Assembly: GCA_038246785.1 (NCBI GenBank)
Contig: JBBRVP010000025.1
Span: 1 to 46,899 of the forward strand
Length of the DNA stretch: 46,899 nucleotides
Source: JBBRVP01 sp038246785
Lineage (GTDB): Bacteria; Actinomycetota; Actinomycetes; Jiangellales; Jiangellaceae
Direction: 5' to 3'
Below, in pieces: positions 25,130 through 32,773 of this stretch. Positions within the stretch are counted from its first letter, which is position 1, and each line of letters starts with the position of its first letter. A program made the position numbers and the translations under genes. The notes under the pieces are model-generated. The model worked only from the letters and a program-made list of their open reading frames with translations, did not search any database and was not told where the DNA came from.

Positions 25130-26413
25130 TCAGACCAGCGGGTGGCGGCGGATCGTTGCGGCGCGGTCCTGACCGACACCGATCACCGAGATCCGCGCGC
25201 CGGACATCTCTTCCAGCGCCAGCACGTAGTCGCGGGCCGTCCGCGGCAGGTCCTCCAGCCGCCGGGCGGCGGAGATGTCCTCGTCCCAGCCGTCGAAGTG
25301 CTCGTAGACCGGGCGGGCGTGGTGGAAGTCGGTCTGCGTCATCGGCATCTCCTCGACGCGCCTGCCGTCGACGTCGTACGCCACGCAGACCGGCACCTTC
25401 GCCCACCCGGTGAGCACGTCGAGCTTGGTGAGCACGAAGTCGGTCACCCCGTTGACCCGAGCGGCGTAGCGCGCGATCGGAGCGTCGTACCAGCCGCACC
25501 TCCGCGGCCGCCCGGTCGTCGTGCCGTACTCGTCGCCCGCCTCGCGCAGCCGCTCGCCGTCCGCGTCCAGCAGCTCGGTCGGGAACGGCCCCTCGCCGAC
25601 CCGGGTGGTGTAGGCCTTGACGACCGCGACGACCCGGTCGACGCGCATCGGCGGGATGCCCGAGCCGGTGCAGGCGCCGCCGGCGGTGGCGCTGGAGGAG
25701 GTGACGAAGGGGTACGTGCCATGGTCGACGTCCAGCAGCGTCGCCTGGCCGCCTTCGAGGAGCACCGTGCGCCCGTCGTCGAGCGCCTTCGACAGCAGCA
25801 GGCCGGTGTCGGCGACCAGTGGCCGCAGCCGCTCGGCGTAGCCCAGCAGCTCGGCGACGACCTCGTCGACGTCGGAAGCCCGACGGTTGTAGACCTTGAC
25901 GAGCACCTGGTTCTTGAGGTCGAGCGCCGCCTCGACCTTCTGCCGCAGGATCCGCTGGTCGAACAGGTCCTGGACGCGGATGCCGACCCGGTTCATCTTG
26001 TCGGCGTACGTCGGCCCGATGCCACGCCCGGTGGTGCCGATCCGGCGCTTGCCGAGGAAGCGCTCGGTCACCTTGTCCAGCGTCCGGTTGTAGGGCGGGA
26101 TGACGTGCGCGCTCGCGCTGACGAGCAGCCGCGACGTGTCGACGCCGCGCTGGCCCAGCGCGTCGACCTCGTCGAAGAGCACAGCCAGGTCGATGACGAC
26201 ACCGTTGCCGATGATGGGCACTACGCCGGGGGTGAGGATGCCGCTGGGCAGCAGGTGCAGCGCATAGGTCTCCCCGCCGACGACGACGGTGTGCCCGGCG
26301 TTGTTGCCGCCGTTGAACTTCACGACGTAGTCGACCGAGTCGCCCAGCAGGTCGGTCGCCTTGCCCTTGCCTTCGTCTCCCCACTGCGCGCCGACCAGGA
26401 CGATCGCCGGCAT
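25130..26413 (-). CDS. purA: Adenylosuccinate synthetase
   Basis: Cytosolic GTP-dependent enzyme that converts IMP and aspartate to adenylosuccinate, the substrate of purB. The 427-residue protein has GAQWGDEGKGKATD (GTP-binding loop), NGGNNAGHTVVV (IMP site), IGTTGRGIGPTYADKMNRVG (signature), LLEGGQATLLDVDHGTYPFV, TGRPRRCGWYDA and the C-terminal VGQDRAATI. The length is standard. ATG 26413 is the start. It sits apart from purB/purC/purD in this window and is followed by a GNAT gene. Confidence 0.97.
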   Translation of the reverse strand: MPAIVLVGAQWGDEGKGKATDLLGDSVDYVVKFNGGNNAGHTVVVGGETYALHLLPSGILTPGVVPIIGNGVVIDLAVLFDEVDALGQRGVDTSRLLVSASAHVIPPYNRTLDKVTERFLGKRRIGTTGRGIGPTYADKMNRVGIRVQDLFDQRILRQKVEAALDLKNQVLVKVYNRRASDVDEVVAELLGYAERLRPLVADTGLLLSKALDDGRTVLLEGGQATLLDVDHGTYPFVTSSSATAGGACTGSGIPPMRVDRVVAVVKAYTTRVGEGPFPTELLDADGERLREAGDEYGTTTGRPRRCGWYDAPIARYAARVNGVTDFVLTKLDVLTGWAKVPVCVAYDVDGRRVEEMPMTQTDFHHARPVYEHFDGWDEDISAARRLEDLPRTARDYVLALEEMSGARISVIGVGQDRAATIRRHPLV

Positions 26414-26484
26414 CCGCGGTACACCTTCTCCCTGCGCTCCACCGGCCCGTCGGGCCGTTCGACCGCGGAGAGGCTATCCGACCT

Positions 26485-26634
26485 GTGGGCGATCCCCAGC
26501 TCGTCGTCGTCGCCAGCGCCGCGGCGGGCTCCGCCTCGGACGAGGCCGTGCCAACCGCCGTCGAGGTCCTCGCTCAGGTGAGCGATCGGACGTGGATGCT
26601 GCGGGCCGCGGCGTCGTCGGTCGTGGTGCCGTGA
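26485..26634 (+). pseudogene. Possible N-terminal remnant of a diacylglycerol kinase-like gene
   Basis: A short frame, GTG 26485 to TGA 26632-26634, reads DPQLVVVASAAAGSASDEAV, then PTAVEVLAQVSDRTWML. This recalls the start of diacylglycerol/NAD kinase family proteins ('LLVVNPAAGS...'). The glycine-rich GGDG loop and everything after it are missing; the flavoprotein gene ends at 26653 on the other strand. The assignment is weak because only 49 residues survive. Confidence 0.35.
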
Positions 26635-26652
26635 CCGACGGCGGGACCGGCG

Positions 26653-27603
26653 TCACCCCAGCCGGCGGACCAGCTGCTCGCCGAGCGCCCGCCCCGACCC
26701 GTAGGCGCCCTCGATCCGCGGGCGGCCTCCCCAACCGTCACCGCACGCACCGATGAGTCGGTCGGAGAGGTAATAGGGCTCCTCGCGCGGGGCGAGCGGT
26801 GTCGCCAGGGACCAGCGCCTGACCTCGACCCAGCGCGGCTCGGGCTCGATGCCGAGCAGGCCACGCAGCTCGCCGAGCATCGCCGGCAGCGCCGAGTCAG
26901 GAGCGTCGAGGTGCCCCGCAGCAAGGACCGGGCTGGAGTGCGCGACAAGCACCGGCGCGCCGTCGCCACGGCGGCGGCCGTCATCGGCGACCCACGTGAG
27001 GACCGGGCTGTCCTGCACGAACGCCCCGTCCAGGTCGGGCCAGCAGCGCTCCGCCCAACCGGCCGCCAGGACGAGGACCGGCTCCCAGTCACGCGTCAGC
27101 GTGGCGCGCTCGTCGACCATCGCCAGCGAGAGCAGGTCCAGCGCCTGCGGATCGGGCATGGCCAGCACGACCGCGGCCGCCGGCTCGCCGTCGACGGCGG
27201 TGCCCGGCCCGATGCCGGCGACGTCGTGCGGGTGACGCAGCGGCAGGCCGCCGGCGAGGTCCTCGATCAGCGAGCGCAAGCCGCCGGGCGCCGCCCAGCG
27301 AAGCGGCCCGGTAGTCGTGCCGGACAGGCCGTCGGGGCCGAGGAGGTGGAACGTGTCCGTCCACGGCCGGGCGAGGCCGCGAGCATGCCAGTCCTCCACG
27401 ACCGCGCGGAACGCGGCGCCACGCGCCGTGAGGTAGGAGGCGCCCACGTCGACGGCGCGCCCGTCGACCGTGCGACGGGCCATCCGGCCGCCGATCCGCC
27501 ACCCTCGGTCGAGCACGACGACGTCGACGCCGCCGTCGCGCAGGGCGCGGGCGCAGGCGACGCCCGCGATGCCGGCACCGACGACGACCACGGGGGCGCT
27601 CAC
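26653..27603 (-). CDS. NAD(P)/FAD-dependent oxidoreductase (amine oxidase/renalase-like)
   Basis: A 316-residue flavoprotein. The FAD dinucleotide loop is VVVVGAGIAGVACARALRDG near the N-terminus, followed by VVVLDRGWRIGGRMARRTV (the GG/GRR motif) and AVDVGASYLTARG. The C-terminal ACGDGWGGRPRIEGAYGSG is the second FAD contact of the monoamine-oxidase/renalase group, and SGRALGEQLV ends the fold. Related actinobacterial proteins are uncharacterised. GTG 27603 is the start. It lies on the same strand as the LuxR-type regulator, 133 bases downstream of it. Confidence 0.85.
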   Translation of the reverse strand: MSAPVVVVGAGIAGVACARALRDGGVDVVVLDRGWRIGGRMARRTVDGRAVDVGASYLTARGAAFRAVVEDWHARGLARPWTDTFHLLGPDGLSGTTTGPLRWAAPGGLRSLIEDLAGGLPLRHPHDVAGIGPGTAVDGEPAAAVVLAMPDPQALDLLSLAMVDERATLTRDWEPVLVLAAGWAERCWPDLDGAFVQDSPVLTWVADDGRRRGDGAPVLVAHSSPVLAAGHLDAPDSALPAMLGELRGLLGIEPEPRWVEVRRWSLATPLAPREEPYYLSDRLIGACGDGWGGRPRIEGAYGSGRALGEQLVRRLG

Positions 27604-27736
27604 CCGCGCCACCCTGCCGGTCGGACGGGTCGGGTGCACGCCGGATCGGCGGCGTACCGCGGTGTCCGTGCCGCGCGCTGGACGGCCCGTCGGCGCACCC
27701 CGTCGCGGGGCCTGCGCCGCCCACGGACCGCGGTCG

Positions 27737-28732
27737 TCACACCATCCCCCGCCGGGCCGCCTCGACCCCGGCCGCGAAGCGCGTCGTCACGTCCAGGTCG
27801 TCCATGACCTCGGCGATCCGCCGACGGACCGTGCGCAGCGACAGCCCGAGCTGGCGGGCGATGGTCTCGTCCTTGGCGCCTCCGGCGAGCAGCCGGAGAA
27901 CGGCGGACCGGTCGTCGCGCCCAGGCCGGATCAGCGGCGTCGACCGGGCCCACACGCTGTCGAAGAGGGCGCTCAGCGCCGCGACGACGCCGCGGCTGCG
28001 GACCACCACGCGGTGCGTGGGAAGCTGCCCCCACTGGACCGGCACCAGCGCCGCCTGGTCACCGAAGACCGCAAGCCGGGAGGGCGGCCCGGGGTGCAGG
28101 CGGACGAGCTCACCGTCGGCGGCGTACGCCCGCAGCGACGCGGCGACTCGCGGGATCTCCAGCGCGGCGTGCGGGTAGACGGCGCGTACCTCGCGTCCGC
28201 TCCGCTCCTCGTCGCCGATCGTGAGGTCGGCACGGGTGGTACCGGCGTCGTTCGCCAGCCACTCGGGCGAGTGCAGGAAGCGCATGACGCCGGTGGTCCC
28301 GCGTACGAGCTCGTCGAGGACCGGGACCAGCTGGTCCTCGGTGTAGACGACGAGCTCGCCGCGCAGGGCCTCCGCGGTCTGGGCGCCCTCCTCGGCCAGG
28401 AACGCCGGGATCGACTGGCGCAGCTCGTTGAGCTCGGTCTCGCGGTGCAGCAGGCGTCGCGCCTCCTCGTCGAGGAGGCGGCCGAGCGCGAGCCGGGGCG
28501 GTCGAGGGACGGCGGCACCCGCCGTGAGGTGCACCAGTCCCAGGTCGGCCAGCTGTCGTACGCGGGCCACGACAGCAGAGCGGTCGGCCCCGGCGAGCCC
28601 GCACAGCGGCTCGAGCGGTGTGGAGCCGGCGCGGAGCAGCGCGCGGTAGACGCGGTGCCCCAGGGCGTCGACGCCGAAGGCCCGCAGCGCCCCGGCGGCA
28701 TGATCGGTGCCCGCAGCGTCATCAGCCCCCAT
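27737..28732 (-). CDS. LuxR-type helix-turn-helix regulator with TrmB-like N-terminus
   Basis: A 331-residue regulator. The N-terminal GVDALGHRVYRALLRAGSTP and DRSAVVARVRQLADLGLVHL look like a TrmB-type winged helix. The middle (RGELVVYTEDQLVPVLDELV and following) is a sensor-like region. The C-terminus has a LuxR HTH: RLLAGGAKDETIARQLGLSL, then RTVRRRIAEVMDDLDVTTRF. This architecture is common in streptomycetes and relatives. ATG 28732 is preferred. A palindrome 15-35 bases upstream (28747-28767) may be its own operator. Targets are unknown; the flavoprotein downstream is one candidate. Confidence 0.87.
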   Translation of the reverse strand: MGADDAAGTDHAAGALRAFGVDALGHRVYRALLRAGSTPLEPLCGLAGADRSAVVARVRQLADLGLVHLTAGAAVPRPPRLALGRLLDEEARRLLHRETELNELRQSIPAFLAEEGAQTAEALRGELVVYTEDQLVPVLDELVRGTTGVMRFLHSPEWLANDAGTTRADLTIGDEERSGREVRAVYPHAALEIPRVAASLRAYAADGELVRLHPGPPSRLAVFGDQAALVPVQWGQLPTHRVVVRSRGVVAALSALFDSVWARSTPLIRPGRDDRSAVLRLLAGGAKDETIARQLGLSLRTVRRRIAEVMDDLDVTTRFAAGVEAARRGMV

Positions 28733-28746
28733 GGCTGGCAGGTTAG

Positions 28747-28767
28747 GGCCAGTGGCCGGTACTGGCC
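28747..28767. promoter_or_regulatory. Palindrome upstream of the LuxR-type regulator
   Basis: GGCCAGT (28747-28753), spacer GGCCGGT, ACTGGCC (28761-28767). The arms are perfect and lie just upstream of ATG 28732, a usual place for an operator. GC-rich palindromes arise by chance in such DNA, so it is tentative. Confidence 0.4.
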
Positions 28768-28892
28768 ACCGCGCGGTCACCCGAACGTGGCATGGTGAGC
28801 ACAGGCGGTGGTCGTCGGAGCCGATGCAGGGGACGGTTCCGGACGAGCACCGCCGCTCGCTTGTCCTCGGCGGCTGCCCGGGCAGTGCGGGC

Positions 28893-28986
28893 GGCGGATT
28901 GTCGCGCCGGCGGATCGTCGCGCCGGCGGATCGTCGCGCCGCGGATTGTCGCGCCGCGGATTGTCGCGCCGGCGGATCGCCGCGCC
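28893..28986. repeat. Tandem repeat, six units of 15-16 bp
   Basis: Units beginning at 28893, 28909, 28925, 28941, 28956 and 28971 read GGCGGATCGTCGCGCC with T/C changes; units four and five are one base shorter (GCGGATTGTCGCGCC). The array lies in the 275-base gap between the DUF3151 stop (29008) and the LuxR-type start (28732), 22 bases beyond the end of DUF3151. Because the unit length is mixed it is unlikely to encode a protein. Confidence 0.9.
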
Positions 28987-29007
28987 GCGGTCAGGAGGGG
29001 CGGGGCG

Positions 29008-29502
29008 TCAGCCGGCGGGCGGGGCCAGCGCAGCGACCGCCGCCGGGCTCGCGTCCGCGAGGAACTGCTCGACCCGCTGCGCCTCGTCCTGCTCGCCGAT
29101 CGCGGTGGCTGCCCGGCCCAGCGCCGACAGCGCGCGCAGGAAGCCGCGGTTGGGCTCGTGCTCCCAGGGCACCGGCCCGGACCCGCGCCACCCCGCCCGC
29201 CGTAGCGCGTCCAGGCCGCGGTGGTAGCCGGTGCGGGCGAAGGCGTACGCCTCGACCGCCCGGCCTTCGTCCAGCGCCTCTTCGGCGAGCGCCGCCCAAG
29301 CGAGGCTGGAGGTCGGATGCGCGGCGGCCAAGGCTTCCAGGTCAGGCCCGGACTCCCCACCGGCCGCCTCGGCGCCACTCTCCGCGGCGACCGCCGCCAG
29401 CGAACCGCCCGCAGCCTCCCCCCCGCCCTTGAGCAGTTCTGCCACCGGATCCGGCGGAAGCCGCGTGGGCTCGGGCTCCCCCAGCAGGTTCGTCGGCGCC
29501 AT
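29008..29502 (-). CDS. DUF3151 domain-containing protein
   Basis: A 164-residue protein of an actinobacterial family without known function. The conserved core is easy to see: NLLGEPEPTRLPPDP at the N-terminus, AAAHPTSSLAWAALAEEALD, AYAFARTGYHRGLDALRRAG, then WRGSGPVPWEHEPNRGFLRA and AIGEQDEAQRVEQFLAD. An alanine/glycine/glutamate-rich insert (about residues 27-51) is longer than usual. It looks helical and soluble. It is divergent from the AbiEi/DUF559 gene, with a family C element in between. Confidence 0.9.
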   Translation of the reverse strand: MAPTNLLGEPEPTRLPPDPVAELLKGGGEAAGGSLAAVAAESGAEAAGGESGPDLEALAAAHPTSSLAWAALAEEALDEGRAVEAYAFARTGYHRGLDALRRAGWRGSGPVPWEHEPNRGFLRALSALGRAATAIGEQDEAQRVEQFLADASPAAVAALAPPAG

Positions 29503-29528
29503 GCCCGCAGCCTGCCACCCCCGTTCGG

Positions 29529-29605
29529 CCCGACGTCACTGCACTGGTGGTCGAGAATCCCATCGATGAGGCCCGATAGACCGCCACCAGGACAGTGACG
29601 TCGGG
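29529..29605. repeat. Palindromic element, family C, copy 1
   Basis: 77 bp. Arms 29529-29550 (CCCGACGTCACTG...) and 29584-29605 (...CAGTGACGTCGGG), 22 bases with two mismatches. The loop holds the orientation marks TCGAGAATC and GATAGACCG. It lies between the divergent DUF3151 and AbiEi/DUF559 genes. Confidence 0.95.
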
Positions 29606-29669
29606 GGGCGGGGCGCGGCCCTGTGGATGACGCCAGCGGGCGCCGGCGGCGCTGGTGCAGGGTCCGGCC

Positions 29670-30752
29670 ATGTCGCGCCCACGCGGATCGCCCACCGCGC
29701 TGTCCCGCCTGGATTCGGCGTACGGCACCCGGCCGTTCCGGCTCGGCAGCGTCGTCACCGGCGGGGAGGCCACGCGCGCGGAGCTACGGAGCTGTCTCGG
29801 CGCGGGGCAGCTGCTGCGCGTACGCCCCGGCGTGGCCGCGACCCGCTCGGCGCTGGAGCGGCTCGCGGCCGACCCACGTCAGTACCACCTCAGCCAGTTG
29901 CGCGCCGTCCTGCTCGCCCTCGGCCGAGCGGGGTGGGCGTCCCTTGAGTCCGCGGCGCTCGTCCACGAGCTGCCCCGGCGGCTGGGCGCCGCGCCTCCCC
30001 GCGCGGTGCACGTCGACGTACCCGGCCTCCCCGACGCCGTGCTCCCACCCACCGAGACGCCGAACGACCTCCCAGCCTTCCTTCCCGTGCATCTGCACGG
30101 CACAGGGCTGGCGACCGACGACCGCGACCGGATCGACGACATCGCCACGACGTCGCTGGCCCGTACCGCCGTCGAGCTGACCAGGTCGCGACCACTCCAC
30201 ATCGCCTTGGTGCCGGCCGACGCGGCACTGCGCCGGCTCGCACTCGCCGACGTACCGCACGGTGCCGACCGGCGCGCGTACCTCTCGCGGAATCCACAGT
30301 CGATCACGCACGCACGGGCACAGCTGTCCGCCGTGACCGCCCGGATGCGCGGCTGGCCGGGCGTGGTCGGAGCACGTGCTGCCGTGGCGGCAGCCGAGGC
30401 GAGCGCAGAGTCGCCCCTGGAGTCGTGTAGCCGTGGCCGGGTCATCGCGTGGGAACTGCCCCGTCCGGAGGTGGGCGCCGCGATCGTCGGCGAGGACGGC
30501 CGTACGTACTACGGCGACCTGGTCTGGCGAGGGCTGCGCGTCATCGGGGAGGCCGACGGCTGGTCGAAGTACGAGATGGGCGGCGACCCGATGGAGCGGC
30601 TCCGGGCCGAGAAGCGCCGGGAGGACGCGCTGCGTCGGGCGGGTTGGATCATCGTCCGCTGGACCGCCGACGAGCTGCGCGACGACCCGGCCGCGGTCAT
30701 GGCACGGATCGCCCACGCCCTATCGGAGGCTCGCCGCCGGCTGGCCGCCTGA
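29670..30752 (+). CDS. AbiEi-type HTH / DUF559-like endonuclease-fold protein
   Basis: A protein of about 360 residues. The N-terminal part (GSVVTGGEATRAELRSCLGA, then LLRVRPGVAA) resembles the AbiEi winged-helix antitoxin domain. The C-terminal part (YYGDLVWRGLRVIGEADGWS, then RLRAEKRREDALRRAGWIIV and RWTADELR) resembles the DUF559/Vsr-like restriction-endonuclease fold; D and E of the core could be in YYGDLVWRG and GEADG. Such two-part proteins are frequent in actinomycetes, and no toxin or antitoxin partner is next to it here. Function is unproved. ATG 29670 is preferred over GTG 29655. Family C elements flank it, ending 64 bases before the start and beginning five bases after the stop. 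Confidence 0.72.
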   Translation: MSRPRGSPTALSRLDSAYGTRPFRLGSVVTGGEATRAELRSCLGAGQLLRVRPGVAATRSALERLAADPRQYHLSQLRAVLLALGRAGWASLESAALVHELPRRLGAAPPRAVHVDVPGLPDAVLPPTETPNDLPAFLPVHLHGTGLATDDRDRIDDIATTSLARTAVELTRSRPLHIALVPADAALRRLALADVPHGADRRAYLSRNPQSITHARAQLSAVTARMRGWPGVVGARAAVAAAEASAESPLESCSRGRVIAWELPRPEVGAAIVGEDGRTYYGDLVWRGLRVIGEADGWSKYEMGGDPMERLRAEKRREDALRRAGWIIVRWTADELRDDPAAVMARIAHALSEARRRLAA

Positions 30753-30756
30753 CCCT

Positions 30757-30833
30757 CCCGACGTCACTGTCCTGGTGGTCGAGAATCCAGCCGGAACGTG
30801 GTGATAGACGGCCACCAGGACAGTGACGTTGGG
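30757..30833. repeat. Palindromic element, family C, copy 2
   Basis: 77 bp. Arms 30757-30778 and 30812-30833 differ at one base. It has the same orientation as copies 1 and 3. It begins five bases after the AbiEi/DUF559 stop and ends 19 bases before the YceI stop (convergent). Confidence 0.96.
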
Positions 30834-30852
30834 GTCGGGCGGGGTGGGGCGG

Positions 30853-31449
30853 TCAGGCGGGGTGGGGGGGCTCCCTGGCCACCACCTCGCACTCGATCTC
30901 GCACTCGACCTCGACCTCGACCTCGTCGCGCAGTTTCAGCGCGCCCAGGAAGGCCGAGTATGGCTTGATCCCGAACGCGCTCTGAGCGACGGTGCCAGTC
31001 GCGCTCCAGCTGTTCGCCGCGAGCTCCCTCACCTGGAGCACGACCGGCGCCGACGTGCCCCGCAGCACCAGAGTGCCGCTGATCGTCGCTCCCGTCGCGG
31101 TGAGAGTGACCTGGTCTGCGCCGAAGGACGCCGTGCGGTGGTGGTCGACGTCGAGGACCCGACGGCTGTTGCCCTCGATCTCGCGTCGATCCCGGTCGGT
31201 GAGTGGCCCTGCGCCACCGGTGCCTTCCCGCACCACGAGCGAGGACAGGTCCATCGTGGCCTCGACGCCCCCACTGCCGGGATCGGCAGCGTCGGGGACG
31301 TCGACGTCGGCGGACCAGGCGGTCACCTCGATGGTGAGATCGTGGCCGATCCGCGATGCGAAGCCGGCTCGGTGGGTCCGCAGGGCGAGCGTGCCGTTCT
31401 GCGGCCCGAACCGCAGCCGGCGGCTGTGGACCTCCACGGAGGCGACCAT
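30853..31449 (-). CDS. YceI family protein
   Basis: A 198-residue protein with the YceI lipocalin-like beta-barrel pattern: LALRTHRAGFASRIGHDLTI (the 'S.V.F...H' start with the RIGHDL histidine), VEATMDLSSLVVREGTG, NSRRVLDVDHHRTASFGADQ and ISGTLVLRGTSAPVVLQVRE, ending FGIKPYSAFLGALKLRDEVEV. Family members bind polyisoprenoid or other lipids. There is no signal peptide, so it is probably cytosolic, unlike the periplasmic E. coli protein. The tail EVEVEVECEIECEVV comes from a simple-sequence (TCGACC)n-like stretch. Its ATG at 31449 is near family C copy 3. Confidence 0.85.
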   Translation of the reverse strand: MVASVEVHSRRLRFGPQNGTLALRTHRAGFASRIGHDLTIEVTAWSADVDVPDAADPGSGGVEATMDLSSLVVREGTGGAGPLTDRDRREIEGNSRRVLDVDHHRTASFGADQVTLTATGATISGTLVLRGTSAPVVLQVRELAANSWSATGTVAQSAFGIKPYSAFLGALKLRDEVEVEVECEIECEVVAREPPHPA

Positions 31450-31509
31450 AGTCGTCGAGGCAGGAGGGGTACGGCCGGACGCGGGCGCTCGGTCGCCGCC
31501 TGACCTGAA

Positions 31510-31586
31510 GCCGACGTCACGGTCCTGGTGGTCGAGAATCCGGGCGGAACGCGCCGATAGACCGCCACCAGGACAGTGACGTCGGG
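31510..31586. repeat. Palindromic element, family C, copy 3
   Basis: 77 bp. Left arm 31510-31531 and right arm 31565-31586, near-perfect. It is in the same orientation as copies 1 and 2. The reading frame of the decayed GNAT gene runs straight into it with no stop at the junction. Confidence 0.95.
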
Positions 31587-32062
31587 GGTCAGGCCTGCGT
31601 ACGTCGGGGCCGACCGGATAGCCCTCCACGACCGCCGCCCCCGCCGACCGGGCGAGCGTGGCCGCCCCATCCAGCAGCCGGCTGCTGAGCCCCTGCCGCC
31701 GGGCCGCGACGCGTACGACGAAACAGGTCACCGCCCACACCGAGGGGTCGGCCAGCGCTCGGCCGCCGAGGTACCGCGCGGCACCTGGGCACGGGCGAGC
31801 CGCGCGTACGCCGGGCGCGGCGCCACCGCGCACCAGCCCTGCGGCTCGCCGTCGACGTACGCCAGCACGCCCGGAGGTGGGTCACCGGCTGCCTGTGCGC
31901 GCAGCGCCCCGCGGTTGGCGGCGACCCGCGCCGTACGCCACTGCGCCCCGGTCAGCCGGAACCACTGGCACCAGCAGCGCGCCGGTCGCCACGCGTGCCG
32001 AACACCGTGACCGCGTCGGCCCAGCGCTCGGCCGTCAGTGGCACGACCTCGATGTCGCTCAT
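31587..32062 (-). pseudogene. GNAT family N-acetyltransferase, frameshifted and cut short
   Basis: Three frames together give one GNAT protein. From ATG 32062: MSDIEVVPLTAERWADAVTV. After a shift near 31985: CWCQWFRLTGAQWRTARVAA, then GVLAYVDGEPQGWCAVAPRP. After another near 31780: WAVTCFVVRVAARRQGLSSR, then LLDGAATLARSAGAAVVEGY. It then meets family C copy 3 where relatives continue for about 50-60 residues. It overlaps the upstream SPOUT gene by three bases of ATGA, so they once formed an operon. It cannot make a complete enzyme unless the shifts are errors, and even then the end is missing. Confidence 0.78.
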
Positions 32063-32700
32063 CCCGACTCCGCCCCCAACCCGGCCAGCGCGTGCTGCCG
32101 CACCCACGCGTGCATCGCGATCGCGGCCGCGGCGCCCGCGTTGATCGACCGGGTCGAGCCGAACTGCGCGATGGACAGGACGTCGCGGCAGGACTCGCGC
32201 GCGGCCGCCGAGAGCCCGGGACCTTCCTGTCCCAGCACCAGCACGCACGCCCGCGGCAGCGCGTAGGTCTCCAGCGGCACCGAACCGGGGACGTTGTCGA
32301 CGCCGAGCAGCGGCAGCCCCGCCGACGCCGCCCACGACACCAGCACGCCCACGTCGGCGTGGTGCCGCAGATGCTGGTAGCGGTCGGTCACCATCGCGCC
32401 GCGGCGGTTCCACCGCCGCCGCCCCACCACGTGCACCTCCGCGGCGAGGAAGGCGTTGGCGCTGCGGACGACCGAGCCGATGTTGAAGTCGTGCGCGAAG
32501 TTCTCGACGGCGACGTGGAACGGGTGCCGCCGCGCATCGAGGTCGGCGACGATCGCCTCGACCCGCCAGTACCGGTAGCGGTCGACGACGTTGCGCCGGT
32601 CGCCGGACGCCAGCAGCCGCGGGTCGTAGCGCGGGTCGTCCGGCCAGGGCCCCCGCCAGGGGCCTAGGCCGACCGGATCGTCGCCGCCGGACGTCGCCAC
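32059..32700 (-). CDS. SPOUT superfamily RNA methyltransferase (TrmH/SpoU family)
   Basis: A 213-residue 2'-O-ribose methyltransferase of tRNA or rRNA. Motif 1 is FHVAVENFAHDFNIGSVVRS (the 'N.GA..R.A' loop). The knot region includes VLVLGQEGPGLSAAARESCR (motif 2) and LSIAQFGSTRSINAGAAAAI (motif 3 with the SAM-binding 'S.N...A' signature). The gene starts at GTG 32700, divergent from DedA. Target nucleotide unknown. Its stop overlaps the start of the broken GNAT gene. Confidence 0.9.
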   Translation of the reverse strand: MATSGGDDPVGLGPWRGPWPDDPRYDPRLLASGDRRNVVDRYRYWRVEAIVADLDARRHPFHVAVENFAHDFNIGSVVRSANAFLAAEVHVVGRRRWNRRGAMVTDRYQHLRHHADVGVLVSWAASAGLPLLGVDNVPGSVPLETYALPRACVLVLGQEGPGLSAAARESCRDVLSIAQFGSTRSINAGAAAAIAMHAWVRQHALAGLGAESG

Positions 32701-32773
32701 AGCGCCGACTCTAGGCAGCCGCCGCCCAGGGAACCCACAGCATCCGCCCGTACCCTGGCCCCGTGATCCTCGC

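Noticed and set aside
29529..31586. CRISPR array suggested by three similar repeats
   Set aside because: The spacing is about 0.7-1.2 kb with genes in between, and each repeat is itself a full palindrome. No array with regular short spacers exists in the window.
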